This document shows positions 37,616-46,022 of a stretch of 64,000 nucleotides of DNA, in pieces. Origin of the DNA: an uncultured Actinomycetes bacterium (GTDB lineage: Bacteria; Actinomycetota; CADDZG01; WHSQ01); NCBI GenBank assembly GCA_937863385.1, contig CALMBW010000010.1, positions 20,442 through 84,441 of the forward strand, given 5' to 3'. Under the pieces are notes generated by a model. That model saw only the letters and a program-made list of their open reading frames with translations, searched no databases and was not told the origin of the DNA. A program made the position numbers and the translations under genes. Position 1 is the first letter of the stretch; each line of letters starts with the position of its first letter.

Positions 37616-38733
37616 TGGCGGCTATGAAGACGCTTCCCTTGGTTGTTCCCGGCGAGGTCTATGACCCATCACACGTGAGTCCCGACTGGATCAGGATCTC
37701 CTATGCCAGTGCTATCGCCCTGAGGTTCAAGTCTGGGCGGTTCACCCGCGATTTCGAGTTCGGTGGGATCAACCTGCTCCTCAACTACAGTGAGGGCTGC
37801 AAGTCTGACTGTGCTTATTGCGGTCTGGCCCGCACCCGCCCGGGCCTCTACGAAGAGAAGTCTTTCATCAGGGTGGATTGGCCGCTCGTTGAAACGGATG
37901 AGTTCGTTCGTCGCCTGAAAACCCATGAGGCCCGATTGACGCGCCTGTGTATCTCGATGGTGACGCACGGCCACTCTTACAAGGACACGGTGGATATCAC
38001 CAACCGGATCCGTGCTGCGGTGTCAACGCCTCTCTCGATCTTGGTAGCGCCTCCAACGCTCACGCGCGCGCGGATCGAACACTTCAAGACCATCGGTGTG
38101 GACATGATAGGTGTCGGGCTTGATGCTGTGACCGAAGAACTCTTCCACAAGCTCCGTACCGACGTTCCGGCGGGAAGCCTCCATTGGGAGAAGTACTGGG
38201 AGGTCATCAACGACGCCCGCGATGTTTTCGGTCCCTGGAAGGTGAACGCTCATACATTGGTTGGACTGGGTGAGACCGACCGAGACCTCGTCGATCTCTT
38301 CTCACGCCTTTGCGAGCGGCAGATCTTCCCCTACCTCTTCAGTTTCAATCCCGAACCAGACTCGCGGATGGGCGAGCATGCCAAAGCCAGTCTGCGGCGG
38401 TGGCGTCGGATCCAGTTGGCTAAGCACCTCATCGAGATGGATGGGTTGCGCAATGACGATTTCGGATTCGACGCGCGCGGAGATCTTGTCGAGATCAAGG
38501 CCCCTCCGGACCTCGTGTTGCGTGCCGTGGCGTCCGGCGTTCCCTTCATGACGAACGGCTGCCCCGGGCCCAAGGGGGAGCCGGGATGTACGCGACCTTA
38601 CGGCTCGTACCGACCTTCGGAGCCGTTCCGTGACTTCCCGTTCCTTCCCACGAAGGAGGACGCGAAAGGTATCGATCTCGATCTCGCACTTGAAGGATTG
38701 ATAGGGCTGGACCGACACAAGGTAGGTGACTGA
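37615..38733 (+). CDS. lipS2: LipS2, radical SAM lipoyl synthase subunit
   Basis: 372 aa. The radical SAM motif is GCKSDCAYCGLARTRPG (CxxxCxxC); LLLNYSEG precedes it, and the SAM-binding region includes SMVTHGHSYKDT. The C-terminal GCPGPKGEPGCTRPYGSYRPSEPFRDFPF carries extra Cys that may bind an auxiliary cluster. It acts with LipS1 to make lipoate on LbpA. ATG overlaps the ligase stop (TGATG), and EtfB follows by a one-base overlap. Confidence 0.88.
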   Translation: MAAMKTLPLVVPGEVYDPSHVSPDWIRISYASAIALRFKSGRFTRDFEFGGINLLLNYSEGCKSDCAYCGLARTRPGLYEEKSFIRVDWPLVETDEFVRRLKTHEARLTRLCISMVTHGHSYKDTVDITNRIRAAVSTPLSILVAPPTLTRARIEHFKTIGVDMIGVGLDAVTEELFHKLRTDVPAGSLHWEKYWEVINDARDVFGPWKVNAHTLVGLGETDRDLVDLFSRLCERQIFPYLFSFNPEPDSRMGEHAKASLRRWRRIQLAKHLIEMDGLRNDDFGFDARGDLVEIKAPPDLVLRAVASGVPFMTNGCPGPKGEPGCTRPYGSYRPSEPFRDFPFLPTKEDAKGIDLDLALEGLIGLDRHKVGD

Positions 38734-39500
38734 TGGCCGACATGATCGTGTTGCTAAGACAGGTGCCCGACCTGGTCGAAGAGCTGGAGCTCAACGACGA
38801 CTCGACCGACGTCGAGAGGGAATTCATGAAGTTCGTGCTTTCGGAATGGGATGACTACGCACTCGAGGAAGCGCTTCTCGTTAAGGAGGCATCTCAGGGG
38901 TCCGTGACCGTCGTGGCCCTCGACGATCCAGATGTCGATCAGGTCCTGTACACGGCTCTCGCCAAAGGGGCCGACAAAGCGGTCAAGCTGACCGGCTCGG
39001 AAGAGGGGTGGATCGACTCGCACCAGCGCGCTCGGACCATCGCTTCATGGATGAGGAACCAGACCTACGATCTCGTGCTTACGGGGGTGCAGTCGGTCGA
39101 GGACATCGATGGTCAAGTGGGAATGCTGCTGGCCCAGGAGCTTCAGCACCCCCACGTGTCGGTCGTCGTTTCTGTGGAAACCAAGAACGGCTCGGCGCGC
39201 GTCACTCAGGAGTTCGGTGGTGGACGCTTCTCCGAATTGGATGTGCAGCTGCCTGCTGTGCTCGGGATCCAACAGTCTCGTCAGGCACCTCGCTACGCTC
39301 CGATCAGCCGGGTCAGGCAGGCACAACAGGCGGGCGGACTCGAGGAAGTCCCGACGGAAGTCTCCGGCGGGTCCGGCCTGACCGTCCGGCGCCTGTACGC
39401 GCCGGAGTCGACCGATCACGCCGAGATGCTTGAGGGTTCGGCCGACGAGGTCGCGGACAAGATCATCGAGCTGCTCCGCTCGCGCGGACTGATCAAGTAG
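38733..39500 (+). CDS. etfB: Electron transfer flavoprotein beta subunit
   Basis: 255 aa. Typical EtfB features are the IVLLRQVPDLVEELELN start, SEWDDYALEEALLVKEASQGSVTVVAL, the nucleotide-binding TYDLVLTGVQSVEDIDGQVG and LPAVLGIQQSRQAPRYAPI. EtfAB takes electrons from flavin enzymes. Its position between lipoate genes and etfD suggests that it collects electrons from lipoamide or sHdr turnover. It sits in the main operon. Confidence 0.94.
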   Translation: MADMIVLLRQVPDLVEELELNDDSTDVEREFMKFVLSEWDDYALEEALLVKEASQGSVTVVALDDPDVDQVLYTALAKGADKAVKLTGSEEGWIDSHQRARTIASWMRNQTYDLVLTGVQSVEDIDGQVGMLLAQELQHPHVSVVVSVETKNGSARVTQEFGGGRFSELDVQLPAVLGIQQSRQAPRYAPISRVRQAQQAGGLEEVPTEVSGGSGLTVRRLYAPESTDHAEMLEGSADEVADKIIELLRSRGLIK

Positions 39501-39509
39501 GAGGGCGCT

Positions 39510-40460
39510 GTGGCAAGTGACGTTCTGGTGCTGGTCGAGCACATCGATTCCGAGTTAACCGATACCAGCTACGAACTGGTGGGCAAGGCCAAGGACTTAG
39601 CAGGAGGGTGGAACGGCGAGGCGGTTGCCCTCGCATTGGGGTCGGTTGACACATCGGAGCTCGCGGCCGATCGCGTTCTCAAGATGGCCCATCCGTCCCT
39701 CGACAACTACACTCCCGAGGCTTGGCTCGAAGCGTTGCACGCCGTTGTGCAGGAAAGAGATCCAAAGCTCGTCCTGATAGCGAATAGCACGGTAGGCATG
39801 GATCTCGGTGCGGGGTTGTCGGGCAGGTGGGGAAAGCCCATCGCTGCATATGCCTCTGCCATCACGGGTGAGGACCAAGATGTGGTGGTGACCTCTCAGG
39901 TCTTTGGTGGCAAGCTGCTAGCCGAGGCCGTTATCGACGGTGGGCAAGGAGTTTGTACCGTTATCGCCGGTTCTTTCCCCGGGGAAGCCGGAAAGGGCGG
40001 TGGGGCGACGGTCGAGGACCTGACCCCGCCAGCGGCGTTGGGCGAGTCTCGGACGAGTTTCGTGACGACGATCGAACCCGAAGGTGGCGATGTCGATATC
40101 ACCGAGTCGCCTCTTCTCGTTTCGATCGGACGGGGGATCGAGTCCGAAGACAATATCGAGCTCGCCCAGGAGTTCGCGGATGCGATCGGCGCCGCGGTGT
40201 CGGCGTCGCGCCCGATCACGGATGCTGGGTGGTTGCCCAAGACGCGGCAGGTTGGCAAGTCTGGGATGAAGGTGAAGCCCAAGGCATACCTCACGTTCGG
40301 CATCTCGGGTGCTCCCGAACATCTCGAGGGGATGCGGGATTCAGATCTGATAGTCGCTTGCAACATCGACGAGAACGCCCCGATCTTCGATATCGCCCAC
40401 TTCGGGACGACCACAGATCTCTTCGATCTCTTGCCCGCCTTGACGGAGAAGGTCAAGTAG
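39510..40460 (+). CDS. etfA: Electron transfer flavoprotein alpha subunit
   Basis: 316 aa from GTG 39510 (AGGAGGGCGC in front). The C-terminal FAD domain shows LVSIGRGIESEDNIELAQEFADAIGAAVSASRPITDAGWLPKTRQVGKSG, then PKAYLTFGISGAPEHLEGM and IVACNIDENAPIFDIAHFG, all EtfA marks. It forms the heterodimer with EtfB and delivers electrons to EtfD downstream. The gene is nine bases after etfB. Confidence 0.95.
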   Translation: MASDVLVLVEHIDSELTDTSYELVGKAKDLAGGWNGEAVALALGSVDTSELAADRVLKMAHPSLDNYTPEAWLEALHAVVQERDPKLVLIANSTVGMDLGAGLSGRWGKPIAAYASAITGEDQDVVVTSQVFGGKLLAEAVIDGGQGVCTVIAGSFPGEAGKGGGATVEDLTPPAALGESRTSFVTTIEPEGGDVDITESPLLVSIGRGIESEDNIELAQEFADAIGAAVSASRPITDAGWLPKTRQVGKSGMKVKPKAYLTFGISGAPEHLEGMRDSDLIVACNIDENAPIFDIAHFGTTTDLFDLLPALTEKVK

Positions 40461-42638
40461 TTGTCGGTATTTGCGGCCGGCCCCGGGCCGATCGATGAGA
40501 TCCAGACCCGAGAGGTCTTTGCCAACTTTGGCTTCTTCGAATTGGCGTTGTTCTATCTGCTCACAGCAGTGGCGATCGGCTTGTTCGCTTACGGTGCCTT
40601 TCGCCGGATACGCAAGTACGCGCGGGGACGCCGAGCGGGCCGGTTGACGATGCCGTTTCGTCGCACGGTGGTGAGAACGGCCGAGATCGGAGCCAATGCA
40701 ACCATTGGGCACCGATACCCAATGGTTGGGGTCGCCCATTTTCTGATCTTTTGGGGCTTCATAGTTCTGTTCATCGGAACCGTCATACTCACGATCGATC
40801 ACGACATCGTCAGGATCGCTTTCGGTGAGGAGGCTTCCTTCTTCAAGGGCACCTTCTACATCGTGTATTCGGTGATCCTCGATACGTGGGGAGTGGCATT
40901 CCTTGCGGGATTGGCCTACATGGGGTTAAGGCGTGGGCTGTCTCGACCCCGGAATCTCGACTACAAGCGCGCCGAAGAGCCGCCCGAGGGGTACTCCCGC
41001 GCCCAGTTCGTCCGTGGTGATTGGCTGTTCCTGGGTCTCTTGGCGTTCATCGCCGTTACGGGTTACCTCGAGGAGGGCGCTCGGATCGTCGCCTCCGATT
41101 TTCCGGATTTCGAGATCTGGTCCCCGGTTGGATGGCTGGTCGGGCGAGGCTTCGAGGCCATAGGGGTTGATGCCGCCGGCCCGGGGGAGACCTGGAGACA
41201 CGTTCTGTGGTGGGTTCACTCGCTTGCAGCCCTGGGATTCGTCGCGTACATCCCCTTCAGCAAGGCGATGCACATGCTCACTGATTTCGGCAATCTCTTG
41301 TTCTTCGACGAGGGGTCGAGCCGCAGACTGAGTCCTCCGGTCGAGGCACCCGACCACGCTGGGTATCAGTCATTGGAAGACTTCACCTGGAAAGAGCTGC
41401 TCGATCTAGATGCTTGTACCAAGTGCGGTCGTTGTCACGTGGTGTGTCCGGCCAACGCGGCCGGTGCTCCACTGTCTCCGCGCGATCTGATCCTGGACCT
41501 TAGGCAATGGGCGGATCAAAGCACATCTACCGTGTCCATCCTGGATCGTGAGCACCGGGTGGAGCCGACCGGACCGTTGACGGTGAACGGCGATGGGACG
41601 AAGCTTGCAGGAGACGTGATCAAGCAGTCCACGCTCTGGTCATGCACAACCTGTATGGCGTGTGTGGAAGCCTGTCCAGTTGGGATCGAGCATGTCCCGA
41701 CGATCATCCAACTTCGCCGCTCGCTGGTTGATGAAGGCTCGATGGAGCAGTCATTGGTTGACGCTCTATCCAACATCGCCTCACAGGGCAACTCTTTCGG
41801 GAAGTCATCGCGGATGCGGGCCAGGTGGACGAAGAGTCTCGACTTCACGATCCCCGATGCTCGCAAGGAGCCGGTCAAATACCTTTGGTTCGTGGGCGAC
41901 TTCGCCTCCTTCGACGAACGTCTTCAAGAGCAATCGAGAACCCTCGCTCGTCTTCTGCATCGTTCCGGCGTCAGTTTTGGGATCCTGTACGAGGGTGAGT
42001 GGAACGCCGGCAACGACGTTCGCCGCGTAGGCGAAGAAGGGCTCTTCGAGCTCCTCGTGGAGCACAATAGAGAGGCGTTGGAGGCGGCTCGGTTCGAAGA
42101 GATCTTCACGACCGATCCCCACTCACTCAATACTTTGAAGAACGAATACCCTGATTTCGGAGCCTCATACCCGGTGAAGCACTATACGGAACTGCTCCGC
42201 GATCTCATCAAGTCGGGCGAGATCAAGGTGCGTCCGCTCGGGCGGAAGGTTACCTATCATGACCCCTGTTACCTGGCTCGCTACAACAACATCACAAGAG
42301 CACCTCGCCTGATCCTCGAAGCGATGGCATGTCATGTCAAGGAGATGCCGCGTAACAAGCAAGGGACGTTCTGTTGTGGTGCGGGAGGGGGCCGGATCTG
42401 GATGGACGATTCGGGTCTCGTGGAGCGCCCTTCCGAGAACAGGATCCGTGAAGCTATGGAGTTGGGAGTCGACTACTTCGTGGTGTCTTGTCCGAAGGAC
42501 CTGACGATGTACTCGGATGCTGCAAAGACGACAGGGAACGAAGACAAACTGACGGTGATCGACGTGGTCGGCTTGGTTGCTGAGGCGATGGATGCACCCG
42601 AACCTGCTATGGCTTCCGAGGCGGGAGATGTTGGCTGA
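40461..42638 (+). CDS. etfD: EtfD-like membrane Fe-S protein, ETF:menaquinone oxidoreductase
   Basis: 725 aa from TTG 40461 immediately after etfA. The N-terminal ~280 residues hold about five to six membrane helices of the NarI/HdrE type with His pairs for haem (GHRYPMVGVAHFLIFWG, WWVHSLAALGF). Two [4Fe-4S] motifs follow (CTKCGRCHVVCPANAAG near 320; CTTCMACVEACPVGIEH near 395), then a CCG domain (YHDPCYLARYN, GTFCCGAGGGRIW, SCPKDLTMY). Such proteins pass ETF electrons to menaquinone. In this operon it links sulfur oxidation in the cytoplasm to the respiratory chain. Confidence 0.92.
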   Translation: MSVFAAGPGPIDEIQTREVFANFGFFELALFYLLTAVAIGLFAYGAFRRIRKYARGRRAGRLTMPFRRTVVRTAEIGANATIGHRYPMVGVAHFLIFWGFIVLFIGTVILTIDHDIVRIAFGEEASFFKGTFYIVYSVILDTWGVAFLAGLAYMGLRRGLSRPRNLDYKRAEEPPEGYSRAQFVRGDWLFLGLLAFIAVTGYLEEGARIVASDFPDFEIWSPVGWLVGRGFEAIGVDAAGPGETWRHVLWWVHSLAALGFVAYIPFSKAMHMLTDFGNLLFFDEGSSRRLSPPVEAPDHAGYQSLEDFTWKELLDLDACTKCGRCHVVCPANAAGAPLSPRDLILDLRQWADQSTSTVSILDREHRVEPTGPLTVNGDGTKLAGDVIKQSTLWSCTTCMACVEACPVGIEHVPTIIQLRRSLVDEGSMEQSLVDALSNIASQGNSFGKSSRMRARWTKSLDFTIPDARKEPVKYLWFVGDFASFDERLQEQSRTLARLLHRSGVSFGILYEGEWNAGNDVRRVGEEGLFELLVEHNREALEAARFEEIFTTDPHSLNTLKNEYPDFGASYPVKHYTELLRDLIKSGEIKVRPLGRKVTYHDPCYLARYNNITRAPRLILEAMACHVKEMPRNKQGTFCCGAGGGRIWMDDSGLVERPSENRIREAMELGVDYFVVSCPKDLTMYSDAAKTTGNEDKLTVIDVVGLVAEAMDAPEPAMASEAGDVG

Positions 42639-43068
42639 TCGCGCTGACGATCTTGCGGATCTGCTGGCGGGGAGCCTCTCCCACCGTCTGGCTGAGCTCA
42701 AGGCGGTTTCCGAGCGCCTCGAGCGTTTCGCTTTCGAACCCGGAGAAGATGCCCCCGAGTTCCTCGATGAGGAAGCTGGTTCGGATGCCGCTTTGCGGGA
42801 TCTGCTTCTCCGTGCCTTGGGCAGGGCTGTAGACCCGTTGAACTTTGCTCTGATCGAGCAACTCGCTGGTAGTGATGCGTCGGTCGGCGCTCTGGCACGC
42901 CACTCGGGCCTTCCGCGCGGCGCAGTATCTGAGCGCATCAACGATCTATTGCAGGTGGGGCTGGTGGGGCGGACCCATCGTGGAGACGAAGTCGCCCTCA
43001 CCCCCTCAGGGCGCGCGATCGCCGACCTCGTTGCTTCGGTCGTAGATAAGGGGAGGGGATCTTCTTGA
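42628..43068 (+). CDS. Winged-helix transcriptional regulator-like protein
   Basis: 146 aa from ATG 42628, overlapping the etfD end by 11 bases. The N-terminal half is an acidic helical region; the C-terminal half (LNFALIEQLAGSDASVGALARHSGLPRGAVSERINDLLQVGLVGRTHRGDEVALTPSGRAIADL) is a MarR/ArsR-type winged helix. It may regulate this operon or serve as a protein interaction module. No metal or thiol ligands (no Cys) are present. Confidence 0.8.
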   Translation: MLADRADDLADLLAGSLSHRLAELKAVSERLERFAFEPGEDAPEFLDEEAGSDAALRDLLLRALGRAVDPLNFALIEQLAGSDASVGALARHSGLPRGAVSERINDLLQVGLVGRTHRGDEVALTPSGRAIADLVASVVDKGRGSS

Positions 43069-43334
43069 ACTGCCCGTGGTGCGACTTCGAGGGTACGCCT
43101 CGCGAGATGCATGCCCACCTCACTCGGGAGCACGCCGACCGCGTGGAGCTGAGCGAACGGAATGACCGTCGCTACTACAAGATCGCCTGTCCGGTCTGCG
43201 AGTCAACGTATGAGAGAGAGATCAAACCTCGGTACAGGGACCCGGAGTTCTTGAATGAGTTCCGTGAGGAGATAGCGATGGTCGGTTTTGACATGCTCAT
43301 AAACCATCTGGTTGCCGAGCACGAGCTGGTCTGA
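43065..43334 (+). CDS. Small zinc-finger protein
   Basis: 89 aa from TTG 43065, overlapping the upstream stop (TTGA). It has a C2H2-like finger (CPWCDFEGTPREMHAHLTREH) and a second CPVC pair with His residues near the C-terminus (INHLVAEHE). It is probably zinc-binding and cytoplasmic, with no known family. Its tight placement between the winged-helix gene and lbpA copy 2 suggests a regulatory or assembly role for the LbpA proteins. Confidence 0.75.
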   Translation: MNCPWCDFEGTPREMHAHLTREHADRVELSERNDRRYYKIACPVCESTYEREIKPRYRDPEFLNEFREEIAMVGFDMLINHLVAEHELV

Positions 43335-43359
43335 GGATCAGGAAGAAGAGGAGGAGCGT

Positions 43360-43794
43360 GTGGCTACGGTCAACAACTGCAACATCCCTGAAGACCTTTA
43401 CTACGTGATCGAGAAGCACGTATGGGCGCGCTTCGAGTCCGATGCGATAACGGTCGGGATCACGGATGTTGCGCAGAACCTGGCGAAGACCATCATCTCG
43501 GTTACCCCGAGGAAGGTGGGCAAGGAGGTCACCCAAGGCAAGAGCCTGGCCACGGTCGAGAGCGGGAAGTGGGTCGGGGCCGTCCCGAGTCCGGTGAGTG
43601 GCGCCATCATCGAGGTGAACCAATCCGTGATTTCAGATCCGCGGAAGATCAACGACGATCCCTACGGCGAGGGCTGGATCGCCAGACTCCAGCCGTCCGA
43701 CTGGGATGGCGAATCCTCCGCCTTGGCGACGGGCGCGGAAGGGGTTGAGGCTTACAAGGGGTTCTTGGATGCCGAAGGGATCGTCTGCGAATGA
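43360..43794 (+). CDS. LbpA/GcvH-like lipoate-binding protein (copy 2)
   Basis: 144 aa from GTG 43360 with GAGGAGC in front. The lipoyl Lys is Lys70 in TVESGKWVGAVPSPVSG; the start IPEDLYYVIEKHVWARFESDAITVGITDVAQNLAKTI is GcvH-like. No glycine cleavage genes (gcvP, gcvT) are near, so a role as an extra lipoyl carrier in sulfur metabolism is likelier. The stop overlaps copy 3 (ATGA). Confidence 0.9.
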   Translation: MATVNNCNIPEDLYYVIEKHVWARFESDAITVGITDVAQNLAKTIISVTPRKVGKEVTQGKSLATVESGKWVGAVPSPVSGAIIEVNQSVISDPRKINDDPYGEGWIARLQPSDWDGESSALATGAEGVEAYKGFLDAEGIVCE

Positions 43795-44246
43795 CAGACC
43801 GGACGTGGCGCGGCTGTGTGGTGCCTGAGCACTTGGTCTACGACACCGACCGTCATGTTTGGGTTCGATTCGAGGGAGACACTGTCGTGTTGGGGATGAC
43901 TGATATCGCACAGACGATGGGCGGTAAAGTCGTCAGCATCTCTTGGAAGAGGACGGGGAAAGAGATCAGTCGAGGCCGCTCGCTGGCTGTGATCGAGAGC
44001 GCCAAGTGGGTCGGCCCATTTCCTACACCGCTTACCGGCGAGGTCGTGGAAACGAACGCGCGGACCTTCGAAGAGGACATCCTCGCGGCGAATCGTGATC
44101 CTTATGGCTCCGGTTGGCTGGTGCGCATGCGCCCCACGAGGCTCGAGGAGGAGAGAGAGGCTCTGGTGGATGCGGCCACGGCCTACGAGCGCTACAAGGA
44201 TCTCATCGAGAAAGAGGACATCCGATGTTTCAGATGCGCCGACTAG
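43791..44246 (+). CDS. LbpA/GcvH-like lipoate-binding protein (copy 3)
   Basis: 151 aa. The lipoyl Lys is Lys72 in VIESAKWVGPFPTPLTG, with HLVYDTDRHVWVRFEGDTVVLGMTDIAQTMGGKVVSIS before it. The C-terminal helix ends IRCFRCAD, a CxxC pair absent from copy 1. It is translationally coupled to copy 2, and the 50-aa membrane protein starts inside its 3' end. Confidence 0.9.
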   Translation: MTDRTWRGCVVPEHLVYDTDRHVWVRFEGDTVVLGMTDIAQTMGGKVVSISWKRTGKEISRGRSLAVIESAKWVGPFPTPLTGEVVETNARTFEEDILAANRDPYGSGWLVRMRPTRLEEEREALVDAATAYERYKDLIEKEDIRCFRCAD

Positions 44247-44377
44247 CGGTCGATCCCCACGAGGAGGTCACTACTCGCCGGCGGCTGGGCGCGGTGATCT
44301 TCGTGTCGTTGTTCCTTTTCTACGTGACCTTCCGCTTCATCCAGATGTTCGTCTGGATGCTGCAATGGATGTTCTGA
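44225..44377 (+). CDS. Small single-span membrane protein
   Basis: 50 aa from ATG 44225, overlapping the end of lbpA copy 3 by 22 bases in another frame. A charged N-terminus (RRLAVDPHEEVTTRRRLG) is followed by one hydrophobic span (AVIFVSLFLFYVTFRFIQMFVWMLQWMF) running to the C-terminus. It might anchor LbpA or sHdr at the membrane. It is probably the last gene of the sulfur operon. Confidence 0.65.
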   Translation: MFQMRRLAVDPHEEVTTRRRLGAVIFVSLFLFYVTFRFIQMFVWMLQWMF

Positions 44378-44437
44378 CACTTTCGATCGAACCTCATATC
44401 GCCTATCTGAGGGGATGCGCAGAGGCGAGAGGAGCGG

Positions 44438-44779
44438 TCAGGGGGCGGACGATGCGGCCTGGTGGATCGTGTTGCGCGCCGCCAGTTGTTCAGCCATGAC
44501 TTCACGTAAGAGGTCGATCGCCTGAACGACTTTACGATTCTGGAGAGCGTAGAAGACGTTGTTCCCGTTTCGGGTGGCGCTGACCACGCCCCGTTCCCGC
44601 AGGACGCCGAGGTGCTGAGACACGTTCGATTGGCTCATACCCAGAAACTGGGCGAGGTCGGTGACCGTTCGAGGGTCGTCCCGAAGGGCATTGATGAGCA
44701 GGAGCCGTTTGGGGTCTGCGAGCGCCTTGCAAAGGTTCGCATGGAGTTTGTAGAACTCTTCTCGAACGGTGAGGTCCAT
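44438..44779 (-). CDS. ArsR-family regulator, paralogue 1
   Basis: 113 aa from ATG 44779 (GGAGGGGCGG just before). It is a classic ArsR winged helix: HANLCKALADPKRLLLINALRDDPRTVTDLAQFLGMSQSNVSQHLGVLRERGVVSATRNGNNVFYAL. One Cys (NLCKAL) is kept in the paralogue at 45430. It is divergent from dsrE2, with an AATAT-N12-ATATT dyad between. It is likely a sulfur-responsive repressor of the sulfur genes. Confidence 0.92.
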   Translation of the reverse strand: MDLTVREEFYKLHANLCKALADPKRLLLINALRDDPRTVTDLAQFLGMSQSNVSQHLGVLRERGVVSATRNGNNVFYALQNRKVVQAIDLLREVMAEQLAARNTIHQAASSAP

Positions 44780-44829
44780 CCGCCCCTCCACTTCATGGCT
44801 CTGTAAGGGGGAAGCCCTGCACAGTAGCC

Positions 44830-44851
44830 AATATTAGGGTGAGCGCATATT
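44830..44851. promoter_or_regulatory. AATAT-N12-ATATT dyad between arsR and dsrE2
   Basis: Perfect 5-bp arms AATAT (44830-44834) and ATATT (44847-44851) lie in the 134-base divergent promoter. This is the form of ArsR-family sulfur regulator sites such as those of BigR. Confidence 0.5.
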
Positions 44852-44913
44852 ATAAACTACGCAATAGCCTTTAGGGCCGGTGCGCCGGTCTGGGAGCGAG
44901 GAGGTTGTCCGGG

Positions 44914-45417
44914 ATGGGCGAGAGCGACAACGGGGGTGACAGGGCCAAGCGGATGTCGGTCGTCTGCTGGTCAAGCGATCTGGACAGGGTCTGGCCGGTT
45001 CTGATCCTCTCGACGACGGGCGCCGCGTCGGGGATGGAAGTCGACATCTTCTTTACCTTCTGGGGCCTGCGTGTCTTGCAGCGTAACGACAAGCGCCTGA
45101 CGGGTAAGAATTGGATGCAGAAGGGTGAGTCGATCGTCGACCATGGAGGGACGGATCACCTGAAGCTCGGCAAGATCCACTTCGCCGGAGCCGGAACGGG
45201 GATGATCAAGAAGCTGGCGAAGTCCTACAACGTGGCCAGCCCGACGGAGCTCCTGGGCATGGCCCAGGATCTAGGGGTGCGTCTCCATCCTTGCCAGATG
45301 ACGATGGATCTCTACGGTCTCACCAAGGACGATTTCATCGATGGGATCGAACCCCCGCTGGGTGCCGCTTCTTACATCGAGATGGCTCAGGAGTCCGACG
45401 TCAACCTCTTTATCTAG
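44914..45417 (+). CDS. DsrE2-like sulfurtransferase
   Basis: 167 aa from ATG 44914 (GAGGAGG nine bases before). It follows the DsrE2 pattern: MSVVCWSSDLDRVWPVLILSTTGAASGMEVDIFFTFWGLRVLQ, then MIKKLAKS, and the active Cys in RLHPCQMTMDLYGL. DsrE2 proteins relay sulfane sulfur, perhaps from a membrane donor. It is flanked by two arsR paralogues, so its expression is probably regulated with the sulfur operon. Confidence 0.9.
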   Translation: MGESDNGGDRAKRMSVVCWSSDLDRVWPVLILSTTGAASGMEVDIFFTFWGLRVLQRNDKRLTGKNWMQKGESIVDHGGTDHLKLGKIHFAGAGTGMIKKLAKSYNVASPTELLGMAQDLGVRLHPCQMTMDLYGLTKDDFIDGIEPPLGAASYIEMAQESDVNLFI

Positions 45418-45429
45418 GCAGGAAGTGTT

Positions 45430-45771
45430 CTAAGCCGACCGCGCGGCGGCACCGTGAAGTGCGTCGCGCTCGGCGAGTTGTTCGGCCATGATGTCTCGCA
45501 GGATGTCGATGGCCTCCAGAACCTTCGGTGTCGCCAGTCTGTAGAAGACGTTGTTACCAGAGCGCTCGGCCAACACGATGCCACGCTCGCGCAGAAGGGC
45601 GAGATGTTGGGATACGTTCGATTGAGAGACCCCGAGTTCCTCAGCGAGTCCTCCAACCGTGGTTGGTCCGCCTCGCAAAGCTTCGATGATCAACAAACGC
45701 TTGGGCTCCGCCAAAGCTTTGCAGAAACTTGCGTGAAGTGCGTATATCTGGATCTTGGTGTAGTCATCCAT
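45430..45771 (-). CDS. ArsR-family regulator, paralogue 2
   Basis: 113 aa from ATG 45771. It is highly similar to the regulator at 44438: HASFCKALAEPKRLLIIEALRGGPTTVGGLAEELGVSQSNVSQHLALLRERGIVLAERSGNNVFYRLATPKVLEAIDILRDIMAEQL. The Cys in SFCKAL is shared. Converging on dsrE2, it looks like the product of a local duplication. The 250-base region upstream of it (to 46022) contains a 15-bp tandem repeat and no gene. Confidence 0.92.
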   Translation of the reverse strand: MDDYTKIQIYALHASFCKALAEPKRLLIIEALRGGPTTVGGLAEELGVSQSNVSQHLALLRERGIVLAERSGNNVFYRLATPKVLEAIDILRDIMAEQLAERDALHGAAARSA

Positions 45772-45838
45772 GGCTTTACCCAACGTAGACGTTGGAAGAA
45801 AAATTCCTCTCTTTGCGCTCGGGACCGCTCCTGCTCGT

Positions 45839-45868
45839 CATCCTCAAGATTCTCATCCTCAAGATTCT
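45839..45868. repeat. 15-bp tandem repeat
   Basis: CATCCTCAAGATTCT occurs twice head to tail, followed by a partial third unit. It lies in the upstream region of arsR paralogue 2. Confidence 0.75.
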
Positions 45869-46022
45869 CAAGCGGCTACCTGTCCAGTCTAGCAACGGAT
45901 GTTGATGATAGGCGTGACTGTCCTGTTAAAGGCGCATTAAGAATGCGCACTCCACGCACCCTTAGGGCCCCGCACACCATCGGTGAGCGGGTTGATACTC
46001 GTGTTTGGGAGCGTGAAGCAGC

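Noticed and set aside
43360..44246. Glycine cleavage system H proteins
   Set aside because: No gcvP or gcvT is nearby, and the genes lie in a sulfur-lipoate operon; LbpA-type carriers fit better, although GcvH cannot be fully excluded.
45839..45868. CRISPR-like repeat
   Set aside because: Only two head-to-tail 15-bp units with no spacers; a simple tandem repeat.
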